Source: CAZELM01 sp964512995
Lineage (GTDB): Bacteria > CSSED10-310
Assembly (NCBI GenBank): GCA_964512995.1
Contig: CAZELM010000029.1
Location: 1-64,000, forward strand
Direction: 5' to 3'
Length of the DNA: 64,000 nucleotides
Position numbers and translations under genes: made by a program
Notes under the pieces: generated by a model
Told to the model about the DNA's origin: nothing
Seen by the model: only the letters and a program-made list of their open reading frames with translations
The model's database searches: none
In this document: positions 8,351 to 16,329 of the stretch, one piece after another
Layout: each line of letters begins with the position of its first letter
Position numbering within the stretch: position 1 is the first letter of the stretch

Positions 8351-8649
8351 CCATCTCCGCTGGACAAATTTTTGAACCCTCAACAATGTCTTCCCAATTC
8401 GGATTTCATTCTGCGCTGATCTTACTTTTTGTCCTTATTATAATGTTGCTAGCTTTGCGTGGAATCCTCCATCTAAAAAACGGCAGTAAATTTCTTTCAA
8501 ATCCTTCTCGAATCCGCTTAATCGAATCTAAAAAATTGGGAAGAAAGGGAGTTATCGTGTTGATTATCGTGGATGGTGAAAAATTTCTACTTGGGATAAC
8601 AGAATCCACAGTTCAATTATTACACCGGTATGTAACTGAAGAAATCTAA
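8347..8649 (+). CDS. fliO: FliO-like small membrane protein in the T3SS operon
   Basis: 100-residue protein with one transmembrane helix (about 22-40: ALILLFVLIIMLLALRG). A short cytoplasmic domain follows (IRLIESKKLGRKGVIVLIIVDGEKFLLGITESTVQLL) with the FliO pattern of an 'L..kk.lg.k..i.lv.v.g...llG.t...i.lL' beta-rich fold. FliO helps assemble the FliP (SctR) complex in flagella. Injectisomes usually lack it. Here it sits exactly where fliO does, between the C-ring gene and fliP/sctR, although the operon is otherwise of injectisome type. Translation is coupled to sctQ by an ATGA overlap. Confidence 0.7.
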   Translation: MTISAGQIFEPSTMSSQFGFHSALILLFVLIIMLLALRGILHLKNGSKFLSNPSRIRLIESKKLGRKGVIVLIIVDGEKFLLGITESTVQLLHRYVTEEI

Positions 8650-8674
8650 CTCTTGTAACACTATGAGATAACAT

Positions 8675-9430
8675 ATGAAAAAATATTGCTTTTTATTCTT
8701 AATATTGGCCTGTTTATATGCGACTCCGATGTTTGCTTCAAATCAAATATCGGAGCAACTCCAAATAAATCCTATCGTTTTGGTTATCGGTCTGACATCG
8801 CTCTCAATTATTCCGTTTTTCATTATCATGACAACATCCTTTCTAAAATTAGTGATCGTTTTTTCAGTATTGCGAGCAGCATTAGGTAACCAACAAATCC
8901 CTCCCAATATCATTGTAACAGGGTTATCTTTAATTATAACCATTTATATTATGTTCCCGGTTGGTGTTCGAATACACGAGGATCTACTTTCAGATTCAAC
9001 TATTGTAGAAAATATATCGAAAAAGGATGATCTTTCATATTGGATCCACATAATTCAAAAAGCGAAAATCCCGATTCAAGACTTCTTGTTAAAAAACATA
9101 CATGATCAGGAACATTCCTTCTTTTATCACTTGGCTAATGAGAAAATATCAGCTTCAGATGATGAGAAGAGAGAGATAATCTCCCCAAATGATATGATAA
9201 TTTTAATTCCTTCTTTTGTGATTTCTGAATTGAAAGAGGCTTTTGAGATTGGATTTTTAATTTTTCTCCCATTCATTGTAATTGATATGGTTATAGCTAA
9301 TATTTTACAGGCAATGGGAATGATGATGCTTTCTCCTACAACGATATCTCTCCCATTTAAATTACTGCTATTTGTTATGGCTGATGGATGGAGTTTAGTT
9401 ATAAAAGGCTTGATAAAGGGATATTTATGA
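8675..9430 (+). CDS. sctR: T3SS export gate protein SctR (FliP/YscR family)
   Basis: Core subunit of the inner-membrane export gate (five SctR with SctS and SctT). The 251-residue protein has an N-terminal signal-like helix and four hydrophobic segments. Family landmarks are visible: MTTSFLKLVIVFSVLRAALGNQQIPPN, then LIPSFVISELKEAFEIGFLIFLPFIVIDMVIANILQAMGMMMLSP. This is among the most conserved T3SS proteins and leaves little doubt. Its stop overlaps the sctS start (ATGA at 9427-9430). Length is closer to FliP (about 245) than to YscR (about 217), because of the cleavable N-terminal segment. Confidence 0.95.
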   Translation: MKKYCFLFLILACLYATPMFASNQISEQLQINPIVLVIGLTSLSIIPFFIIMTTSFLKLVIVFSVLRAALGNQQIPPNIIVTGLSLIITIYIMFPVGVRIHEDLLSDSTIVENISKKDDLSYWIHIIQKAKIPIQDFLLKNIHDQEHSFFYHLANEKISASDDEKREIISPNDMIILIPSFVISELKEAFEIGFLIFLPFIVIDMVIANILQAMGMMMLSPTTISLPFKLLLFVMADGWSLVIKGLIKGYL

Positions 9431-9696
9431 ATCAGGAAAATATGATAATAACACTAATGAAGGAAGCGTTGATTATCATCTTGGCAGTTTCTGCGCCACC
9501 ACTATTAACGGCTTTTATCATTGGTTTCATCATTAGTATTTTTCAGGCAACAACACAGATCCAAGAACAGACAATTTCTTACATTCCGAAAACTCTTGGG
9601 ATTTTCCTGGTATTAATCCTGTTGATGCCATGGCTACTCGATCAAATCACACGGTTCAGTATAAGAATAATGCATACAATCCCATTGATTCACTAA
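9427..9696 (+). CDS. sctS: T3SS export gate protein SctS (FliQ/YscS family)
   Basis: 89-residue protein with two transmembrane helices (about 14-38 and 50-75), the normal size. It contains the family segment PPLLTAFIIGFIISIFQATTQIQEQTISYIPK. SctS forms the lower ring of the export gate on top of SctR. The ATG at 9427 overlaps the sctR stop codon. An upstream in-frame ATG at 9388 would add 13 residues but lies inside sctR, and the coupled start is preferred. It is followed by an unusual 228-base gap before sctT. Confidence 0.93.
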   Translation: MNQENMIITLMKEALIIILAVSAPPLLTAFIIGFIISIFQATTQIQEQTISYIPKTLGIFLVLILLMPWLLDQITRFSIRIMHTIPLIH

Positions 9697-9924
9697 AAAT
9701 TTGCTTGAATCGACATAAATTTAATACTATTCTAAATACTTTTAGTAATGTGTACAATGAAAATTATTATAGATCAACGATGTGATCTTCCTCATGAACC
9801 CAATACCCATGCCGAAGTTGTTTTTTTAATAATAATTTGTAATTTAGTTCCAAGTTCAATCATTGGACAGAAAAATTAATGCAAATTCTAAACAACAATT
9901 TCCAAATCAATAAGAGAAAAGTAC
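9697..9924 (+). other. Gap between sctS and sctT
   Basis: 228 bases without a convincing gene inside an otherwise tightly packed operon. A 40-codon open frame (9757-9879) begins with ATG but has no ribosome binding site and matches nothing I know. The sequence is very AT-rich and could hold an internal promoter (no good -35/-10 pair seen) or a decayed gene. Confidence 0.4.
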
Positions 9925-10719
9925 ATGACATCTGAATACTTCTTGAGATTTGATGCACTAAAATTTCAATGGTTATGTTTTTTATTAAGTTTTACGCGGA
10001 TACTAACTATCATCAGTATTTCTTCAGCATTGGGTGGCCATATCCTGCAAGGGAAAAATCGTATCACAATAGCAATTATATTGGCTTTTATTTCCAGCCC
10101 TCAGACAAAACCTCTGGATAAGATAGAATTAACTAACCTACTTTGTCTCCTCATAAAAGAGGTAATGCTAGGTTTTTTTATCGGGTTTATCACTTCAATT
10201 ATTTTTTATGGGATACAATCAAGTGGGAACTTTTTTGATACGATCAGAGGAGAAACGATATCTCACATATTTGTTCCACAATCTGGTAGCAAAGAATCGC
10301 CCTTTGCACAATTATACTTTCAGATTACAATTATCACATTTTTTGCGACATCTTCTCATCTGAATCTAATAAAAGCAATCCATCTCGGATTCCAGGACTT
10401 TCCAGTATTTGAATATCCAAGTTTCTTCTATGATCAACAATTCGCTCATATAATAGAAAATATTATTGCTGAGTCGGGAAGACTATTTAGCCTGACTCTG
10501 AAATTCTGTTACCCTTTTATAATCATCACCTTGTTTGTTGATATTGCACTTGGTCTTATAAATCGATTCATACCTGCTCTTCAGGTTTTCTTCATTGGGA
10601 CACCAATAAAAATGTTTGTGAGTATCTTCATTTTTTTTGTCATAGCCAATATTCTGACTCAGTTGATCGCCCATGAACTCATGAGTAATACAAAACAATT
10701 TTCTTTGCTTTGCGAATGA
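9925..10719 (+). CDS. sctT: T3SS export gate protein SctT (FliR/YscT family)
   Basis: 264-residue integral membrane protein with about six hydrophobic segments, normal length for SctT/FliR. Typical features are the N-terminal LSFTRILTIISISSALGG, then LLIKEVMLGFFIGFITSIIFYGIQSSGNFFDTIRG (the signature of the family) and LINRFIPALQVFFIGTPIKMFVSI near the C-terminus. SctT caps the helical SctR5-SctS4-SctT1 export gate. It is the last gene of the T3SS run. sctU, which normally follows, is absent, and clpX begins 82 bases later under its own promoter. Confidence 0.93.
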   Translation: MTSEYFLRFDALKFQWLCFLLSFTRILTIISISSALGGHILQGKNRITIAIILAFISSPQTKPLDKIELTNLLCLLIKEVMLGFFIGFITSIIFYGIQSSGNFFDTIRGETISHIFVPQSGSKESPFAQLYFQITIITFFATSSHLNLIKAIHLGFQDFPVFEYPSFFYDQQFAHIIENIIAESGRLFSLTLKFCYPFIIITLFVDIALGLINRFIPALQVFFIGTPIKMFVSIFIFFVIANILTQLIAHELMSNTKQFSLLCE

Positions 10720-10736
10720 TCCACAGGTTTACTTTC

Positions 10737-10765
10737 TTGACATATTTGCTATATCAGATTATACC
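10737..10765 (+). promoter_or_regulatory. Sigma-70 type promoter for clpX
   Basis: TTGACA at 10737-10742, a 17-base spacer and TATACC at 10760-10765. A consensus -35 and near-consensus -10 at ideal spacing, ending 36 bases before the clpX start codon. Confidence 0.7.
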
Positions 10766-10801
10766 AAGATAGATGAAATTTTAGGAAGGGGAGGAATAAA
10801 A

Positions 10802-12058
10802 TTGACTAGTACCAGAAATCCCGTTTCATTGAAATGTTCTTTTTGTGGGAAATCACAAAAGGATGTAAAAAAATTAATTGTTGGGCGTCAGGTATATATC
10901 TGCAATGAATGTATTCACCTTTGCCAAATGATCCTTGAACAGGAAGATTTGGTAGAAAAAGGCCTGCCACTACTTGAAGAACAATCGATACCTAAACCGA
11001 GTGAGATAAAACATTATTTGGACCAATATGTTATTGGTCAGGAGCAAGCGAAAAAAATTCTATCCGTCGCTGTACATAATCATTATCGAAGAATCCATGC
11101 GAAAGAAAACAGGGACAGTCACGATGATGATGTACAATTGGAGAAATCAAATATCATTCTAATTGGTCCAACCGGATGTGGAAAGACATTGCTTGCACAA
11201 AGCCTCGCTCGATTTCTAAAAGTACCCTTCGCAGTTGCAGATGCCACAACGTTGACTGAAGCTGGATATGTTGGAGAGGATGTCGAAACGATCATTTTAA
11301 AACTACTCCAATCTGCGAATATGGACATCAATCGAGCACAAAAGGGAATTGTCTATATTGATGAAATCGATAAAATTTCTCGAAAATCAGAAAACATCTC
11401 CATTACAAGAGATGTTTCCGGTGAGGGTGTACAACAAGCATTATTGAAAATTATTGAAGGGACGATCGCAAACGTCCCACCACAGGGAGGCAGGAAACAT
11501 CCCCACCAGGAGACGATTTCTGTATCGACATCAGATATTTTATTTATCGTGGGTGGGGCATTTGTCGGATTGGAAAACATCGTCAGTAACAGAAGAAAAA
11601 CAAAATCACTCGGTTTTGGTGCCGATATTATCTCTAAAAAAGAGCAACAAATAGGAGAGATCCTTAAAGATACTCAGCCTCGTGATCTCATTCAATATGG
11701 TCTAATACCAGAATTTGTTGGACGCTTGCCGGTGATTGCCACATTGGATGATCTGACAGAGGAGGATCTTATCCGTATTCTAAAGGAACCCAAGAACGCA
11801 TTGATCAAGCAATACAAAAAAATGTTTACTTTCGAAAATGTAGAACTCAATTTTACTAAGGAAGCATTAAAAGAAATAGCCAAAGAAGCACTGAAAAGAC
11901 AAACAGGTGCAAGGGGACTCCGAGCAATCCTTGAGAATATCATGTTGGACATTATGTTTGATCTACCCTCACAATCTGGTTTGAAAGAATGCATAATAAC
12001 CGATGAAGTCATTTCAAGGGCTGCCAATCCCATTACAATCTATGAACAGGCAGGATAA
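10802..12058 (+). CDS. clpX: ATP-dependent Clp protease ATP-binding subunit ClpX
   Basis: AAA+ unfoldase that delivers substrates to ClpP. 418 residues, the usual length. The N-terminal zinc-binding domain has four cysteines (C..C near residues 13-16, C..C near 35-38), Walker A is GPTGCGKT, the pore-loop region is TLTEAGYVGEDVE, Walker B is VYIDEIDKI, and VPPQGGRKHP, typical of ClpX, follows. The start is TTG, supported by the strong AGGAAGGGGAGG eight bases upstream. clpP and lon, its usual neighbours, are not present; a T3SS operon lies upstream and pil genes downstream. Confidence 0.97.
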   Translation: MTSTRNPVSLKCSFCGKSQKDVKKLIVGRQVYICNECIHLCQMILEQEDLVEKGLPLLEEQSIPKPSEIKHYLDQYVIGQEQAKKILSVAVHNHYRRIHAKENRDSHDDDVQLEKSNIILIGPTGCGKTLLAQSLARFLKVPFAVADATTLTEAGYVGEDVETIILKLLQSANMDINRAQKGIVYIDEIDKISRKSENISITRDVSGEGVQQALLKIIEGTIANVPPQGGRKHPHQETISVSTSDILFIVGGAFVGLENIVSNRRKTKSLGFGADIISKKEQQIGEILKDTQPRDLIQYGLIPEFVGRLPVIATLDDLTEEDLIRILKEPKNALIKQYKKMFTFENVELNFTKEALKEIAKEALKRQTGARGLRAILENIMLDIMFDLPSQSGLKECIITDEVISRAANPITIYEQAG

Positions 12059-12084
12059 GAAAAATTGATTTAACACCTTATTGC

Positions 12085-12112
12085 TTGACATTTCTTTCGT
12101 AACATCTTAGGT
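12085..12112 (+). promoter_or_regulatory. Possible promoter of the pil operon
   Basis: TTGACA at 12085-12090 followed after 16 bases by TTAGGT (12107-12112). The -35 is perfect and the -10 is weak. It lies 60 bases before the pilB start, in the only gap between clpX and the pilus genes. Confidence 0.4.
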
Positions 12113-12173
12113 TCAAAAATGGATTCTCAAATGGATTCTGTTGGTTATCAACTGGAGCGAGGACAGAAAGATT

Positions 12174-13985
12174 ATGAGTGATCGACTTGGAGATATGCTC
12201 CTCAAAGAAAATTTAATTACACAAGAACAGCTTCAGAAGGCGTTGGACTATCAAAATAAGCATGGTGGCCGCCTTGGAAGTACGTTGATTCGATTAAAAT
12301 TCGTCAGCGAGGAAGATATTACTGAACTGTTATCGAATCAATTCGGAGTTCCGTCTATTAATTTGTCGAATTTTGAAATAGAGGAGTCCGTGGTAAAGTT
12401 GATTCCGGCTGATGTGGCAAGAAAATACCATCTGATACCCATTAGTCGCACAGGAGCCTCATTGACAATTGCCATGGCAGACCCATCGAATGTTTTTGCT
12501 CAAGATGACATCAAATTTTTAACAAGCTATCATGTTGAACCAGTTGTCGCTTCTGAGATCGCAATCGATCGGGCGATAGAACGATATTACGGTTCTGGAA
12601 AAAGCATTGCGGTCGTATCAATGGATATTGATACTCGAGAAGAATTTCATGATGATTTTACTGAATTTGGAGAGGACAGTGCGTCAGAAGAGGTTGAAGA
12701 AATTGATACTTCATTAATAAATGTCGAAGATTTTGACGATCTTGTATCTGGTGCTGTAGATGAACTTGAGGTTGTCGATGAGGACGATGATGATGCAGTA
12801 GTGACTGTCGAGGATCTTGAAGCTCCAATCGTCAAACTGGTAAATGGGATTCTTATTAAGGCGATAAACCAGGGAGTTTCAGACATTCATTTTGAGCCCT
12901 ATGAGAAAGTGTATCGGGTCAGAAATAGACTTGACGGAGTTCTCCGGAAAGAACTCGGACTTCCATTAAAAATAAAAAATGCTGTTACCTCGCGTTTAAA
13001 AATCATGGCTAATCTAGATATTTCTGAAAGACGTTTACCGCAAGATGGTCGTATAAAAATGCGGTTAGGTCCAAAACGTGAAATGGATTTTCGAGTCTCC
13101 ACGCTTCCTACCCTCTTTGGTGAAAAAATAGTTCTTCGATTGTTGGATAAAACAAATCTTGAAACGGATATGACTAAACTTGGTTTTGCTGAACGCCAAC
13201 TAGCAGAATTTCAGGAGGCAATTCATAAACCATATGGGATGGTTCTGGTCACAGGACCAACAGGATCAGGTAAAACAACAACACTTTATTCAGCCCTCAC
13301 GCAGCTAAATTCCATCAGCGACAATATCATGACAGCCGAAGATCCGGTAGAATATAATCTAATGGGTATAAATCAAGTACAGATGAAAGAATCCATAGGA
13401 CTCAATTTTGCCGCAGCATTGAGATCTTTTTTGAGACAGGATCCCGATATCATCATGGTCGGCGAAATCAGAGATTTTGAAACAGCTGAAATTGGAATCA
13501 AGGCCGCATTAACAGGACACATGGTTCTTTCAACGATACATACGAATGATGCTCCAACGACCATTAACCGGCTTCTAAATATGGGTATTGAACCCTTCCT
13601 CGTAGCTTCATCTCTGATCATGGTTGTTGCACAGCGTCTTGCTCGTACTAATTGCTCCAAATGCTCTGAACCAGTTTCTGTGCCTCCGGAAGCCTTACTC
13701 CAAGTAGGCTTTTCACGAAGTGAAATTGGTACTTTTGAACTAATGAAAGGTCGCGGATGTTCCCATTGCATGCACACAGGATACCGTGGCCGAGTGGCAC
13801 TTTTTGAAGTTTTAACAATAACTGATGAAATTCGAGAATTGATACTTAGAGGCGCTTCTGCAATGGAAATCCGAGAAACTGCGATTGCTCTCGGAATGAA
13901 ATCACTTCGCGATTCAGGACTCGAAAAAATCAAACGCGGGATGACATCTATTGAAGAAATCGTACGAGTTACATTTGGCAATTAA
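12174..13985 (+). CDS. pilB: Type IV pilus assembly ATPase PilB
   Basis: Extension motor for type IV pili. About 603 residues. The N-terminal MshEN/T2SSE_N domain opens with DRLGDMLLKENLITQEQLQKAL. An unusually acidic linker (about residues 160-210, with runs of D/E) follows. Then comes the GspE/PilB motor with Walker A GPTGSGKTT, the Asp box, Walker B QDPDIIMVGEIRD and the His box STIHTNDAPTT. A four-cysteine zinc motif (CSKC and CSHC) is present. An in-frame TTG at 12141 is an alternative start, but GGAGCGAGGA precedes the ATG at 12174. First gene of pilB-pilT-pilC-pilS-pilR. Confidence 0.95.
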   Translation: MSDRLGDMLLKENLITQEQLQKALDYQNKHGGRLGSTLIRLKFVSEEDITELLSNQFGVPSINLSNFEIEESVVKLIPADVARKYHLIPISRTGASLTIAMADPSNVFAQDDIKFLTSYHVEPVVASEIAIDRAIERYYGSGKSIAVVSMDIDTREEFHDDFTEFGEDSASEEVEEIDTSLINVEDFDDLVSGAVDELEVVDEDDDDAVVTVEDLEAPIVKLVNGILIKAINQGVSDIHFEPYEKVYRVRNRLDGVLRKELGLPLKIKNAVTSRLKIMANLDISERRLPQDGRIKMRLGPKREMDFRVSTLPTLFGEKIVLRLLDKTNLETDMTKLGFAERQLAEFQEAIHKPYGMVLVTGPTGSGKTTTLYSALTQLNSISDNIMTAEDPVEYNLMGINQVQMKESIGLNFAAALRSFLRQDPDIIMVGEIRDFETAEIGIKAALTGHMVLSTIHTNDAPTTINRLLNMGIEPFLVASSLIMVVAQRLARTNCSKCSEPVSVPPEALLQVGFSRSEIGTFELMKGRGCSHCMHTGYRGRVALFEVLTITDEIRELILRGASAMEIRETAIALGMKSLRDSGLEKIKRGMTSIEEIVRVTFGN

Positions 13986-14003
13986 TGAAACTAGGGAGTT
14001 ATC

Positions 14004-15098
14004 ATGGTTGACGCAACAATGCCGGTATTACTAAAATTAATGATTGAACGGCAAGCTACAGATTTGCATATCACGACCGGTACACATCCACACCTTCGAA
14101 TTCACGGCGAAATGGTTCCTCTCAAGGAATTTCCTCCTTTAACACCAAAAGAAACTAAACAATTGGCCTATTCCGTTCTTACCGATACACAAAAACATAA
14201 TTTTGAGGAACAAAAGGAACTGGATTTTTCATTTGGAGTTCGGGGGCTTAGCCGATTTCGAGCAAACATCTATAGCCAACGTTCCGCTGTGGCTATTGCA
14301 ATCCGTACAATCCCATTCCGAATTCGAAGCTTTGAAGAATTAGGACTTCCTAAAGTTATCATGGATTTCTGTTCTAGACCTAAAGGCTTGGTACTCGTAA
14401 CTGGACCGACAGGTTGCGGGAAATCGACGACACTTGCTGCTATTATTGACAAAATCAATCGAGAGAATCATCTACACATTGTCACCATCGAAGATCCAAT
14501 AGAATATCTCCATCATCATCATGGCTGTGTTATAAATCAACGTGAATTACATGCTGATACGCATTCGTTCTCGACCGCACTTCGATCCGTATTAAGGCAA
14601 GATCCGGATGTTATTCTTATCGGTGAGATGCGGGATTTGGAAACAATCGAGGCAGCTCTGCGATGTGCTGAAACCGGTCATCTGACATTCGCTACTCTTC
14701 ACACAAATTCTGCACTGCAGACAATCAACAGAATCATTGATGTATTTCCAGCTCACCAACAGCCTCAAATAAGAGCTCAATTGTCCTTTATTTTGGAGGG
14801 AGTAGTATGTCAAGCCCTGATCCCGAGACGAGATGGACAGGGCAGAGTTCTTGCAGCAGAAATTATGGTTCCCAATGATGCAATCAGAAACTTGATACGT
14901 GAAGATAAAGTACATCAGATCTATTCGACAATGCAAACGGGACAAGACACATATCGAATGCAGACAATGAATCAGTCTCTTGTAAATCTGTATGTAAAGC
15001 GAAAAATTTCTTTGGCCGATGCAAGAGGATATTCCCCCAAACCCCAAGAATTTGATCAGCTGTTAGCAAAGGCTGAGAGTATCGCTAGAAACAAATAA
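14004..15098 (+). CDS. pilT: Type IV pilus retraction ATPase PilT
   Basis: Retraction motor that depolymerises pili for twitching motility. 364 residues. Visible motifs are ERQATDLHITTG at the start, Walker A GPTGCGKSTT, Walker B RQDPDVILIGEMRDLET and the His box FATLHTNSA. AIRNLIREDK near the C-terminus is the PilT-defining AIRNLIRE motif needed for retraction. It lies 18 bases after pilB with AGGGAG before the ATG. A second pilT-type gene occurs at 38170-39363 and lacks this motif, so this copy is the better candidate for the main retraction motor. Confidence 0.95.
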   Translation: MVDATMPVLLKLMIERQATDLHITTGTHPHLRIHGEMVPLKEFPPLTPKETKQLAYSVLTDTQKHNFEEQKELDFSFGVRGLSRFRANIYSQRSAVAIAIRTIPFRIRSFEELGLPKVIMDFCSRPKGLVLVTGPTGCGKSTTLAAIIDKINRENHLHIVTIEDPIEYLHHHHGCVINQRELHADTHSFSTALRSVLRQDPDVILIGEMRDLETIEAALRCAETGHLTFATLHTNSALQTINRIIDVFPAHQQPQIRAQLSFILEGVVCQALIPRRDGQGRVLAAEIMVPNDAIRNLIREDKVHQIYSTMQTGQDTYRMQTMNQSLVNLYVKRKISLADARGYSPKPQEFDQLLAKAESIARNK

Positions 15099-15117
15099 TT
15101 TGCCCAGGGAGGGACAT

Positions 15118-16329
15118 ATGCCAGAATTCAAATGGAAAGGTAAAGACGCTAATGGCAATGAAACATCAGGTATCATAACTGCCAATAGCGTTGAAGATGC
15201 AACCTTGATTTTGCGGCGCCAAAAAATTACTCCCATTTCCATTCGGAAACGAATGAAAGATATCCAAATAACAATTCCCGGAATTACCAACCGAATTAAA
15301 GAACGCGATATCGTCGTTTTTACACGCACATTTTCAACGATGGTTGATGCCGGATTGCCCTTGGTCCAATGCCTTGAAATTCTCGCTCAACAAACAGAAA
15401 ATCCCGTTTTTTCCAAAGCAATAAGCGATATAAGCCAAAGTGTAGAATCTGGCTCAACCTACGCAGATGCACTCCGGAAACACCCTAAAATTTTCGATGA
15501 CCTGTATTGCAATATGGTAGAAGCTGGAGAAACTGGAGGTATTTTGGATACGATTCTAAATCGTCTTGCCTCCTATATGGAAAAATCTATATCCCTAAAA
15601 CGCCAAGTTAAATCTGCAATGGTCTATCCAACTGTCGTTATTTCCGTAGCTCTGAGTGTTGTCGTTTTCTTGATGTATGCCGTCATTCCAACATTTGCCA
15701 ATATCTTTTCTTCACTTGGAGCGGGACTCCCACTTCCAACTCGCGTTGTCATTAATATCTCTAACTTTGTTCGTGATTATATCGTTGTCTTGATTGTTGG
15801 AGCCCTAGCACTGTTTTTCTTCTTGAAATACATTCGCAAAACAGAAAAAGGTGCAAAGTTTTTTGATGCATTGACTCTAAAACTTCCCATATTCGGTTTA
15901 CTCCTTCGCAAAGTTGCAGTTGCAAAATTCACCAGAACGCTCGGAACCCTCATTTCATCAGGAGTTCCCATTCTGGAAGGTCTTGAAATTACAGCCAAAA
16001 CAGCTGGCAATAAAATCATCGAAGAGGCTGTTATGAAAACTCGGGTATCTATTAGCGAAGGAAAGACTATTTCAGAACCATTGTCAGCCACTGAGGTTTT
16101 CCCAGCCATGGTCACTCAGATGATTGCTGTCGGGGAAGCGACAGGAGCTTTAGATGCAATGCTCGAAAAAATAGCTGATTTCTATGATGAAGAGGTTGAT
16201 ATCGCCGTTCAGAACCTCACGCAGATGCTTGAACCTTTACTGATGGTTTTTCTGGGAGTCAGTGTTGGATTCATTGTTATTGCAATGTATCTTCCGATGT
16301 TTGCCCTAATTGGAGAGCTTTCGAAATAA
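15118..16329 (+). CDS. pilC: Type IV pilus inner-membrane platform protein PilC
   Basis: Polytopic platform on which PilB and PilT act. About 403 residues with two T2SSF domains (residues about 65-190 and 270-395). The opening FKWKGKDANGNETSGII is typical. LVQCLEILAQQTENP begins the first domain and ISSGVPILEGLEITAKTAGN the second. Three membrane helices lie near 165-190, 215-240 and 375-400. The start is the ATG at 15118 behind AGGGAGGG; an upstream TTG at 15100 lies before this ribosome binding site and is unlikely. The 3' end overlaps the open frame of pilS. Confidence 0.95.
   Translation: MPEFKWKGKDANGNETSGIITANSVEDATLILRRQKITPISIRKRMKDIQITIPGITNRIKERDIVVFTRTFSTMVDAGLPLVQCLEILAQQTENPVFSKAISDISQSVESGSTYADALRKHPKIFDDLYCNMVEAGETGGILDTILNRLASYMEKSISLKRQVKSAMVYPTVVISVALSVVVFLMYAVIPTFANIFSSLGAGLPLPTRVVINISNFVRDYIVVLIVGALALFFFLKYIRKTEKGAKFFDALTLKLPIFGLLLRKVAVAKFTRTLGTLISSGVPILEGLEITAKTAGNKIIEEAVMKTRVSISEGKTISEPLSATEVFPAMVTQMIAVGEATGALDAMLEKIADFYDEEVDIAVQNLTQMLEPLLMVFLGVSVGFIVIAMYLPMFALIGELSK

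Noticed and set aside
9757..9879. 40-codon frame between sctS and sctT
   Set aside because: No ribosome binding site, no homology I know; kept only as part of the gap description.
479..10719. Reading the operon as flagellar
   Set aside because: SctJ has a lipobox and one C-terminal helix, TPR needle-chaperone and rod/needle-like genes are present, and no hook, filament or motor genes appear. The FliO-like gene alone is not enough.
13373..13981. 202-codon frame opposite pilB
   Set aside because: Mirror of a well-supported pilB; amino-acid content is that of antisense code and no start signal is seen.
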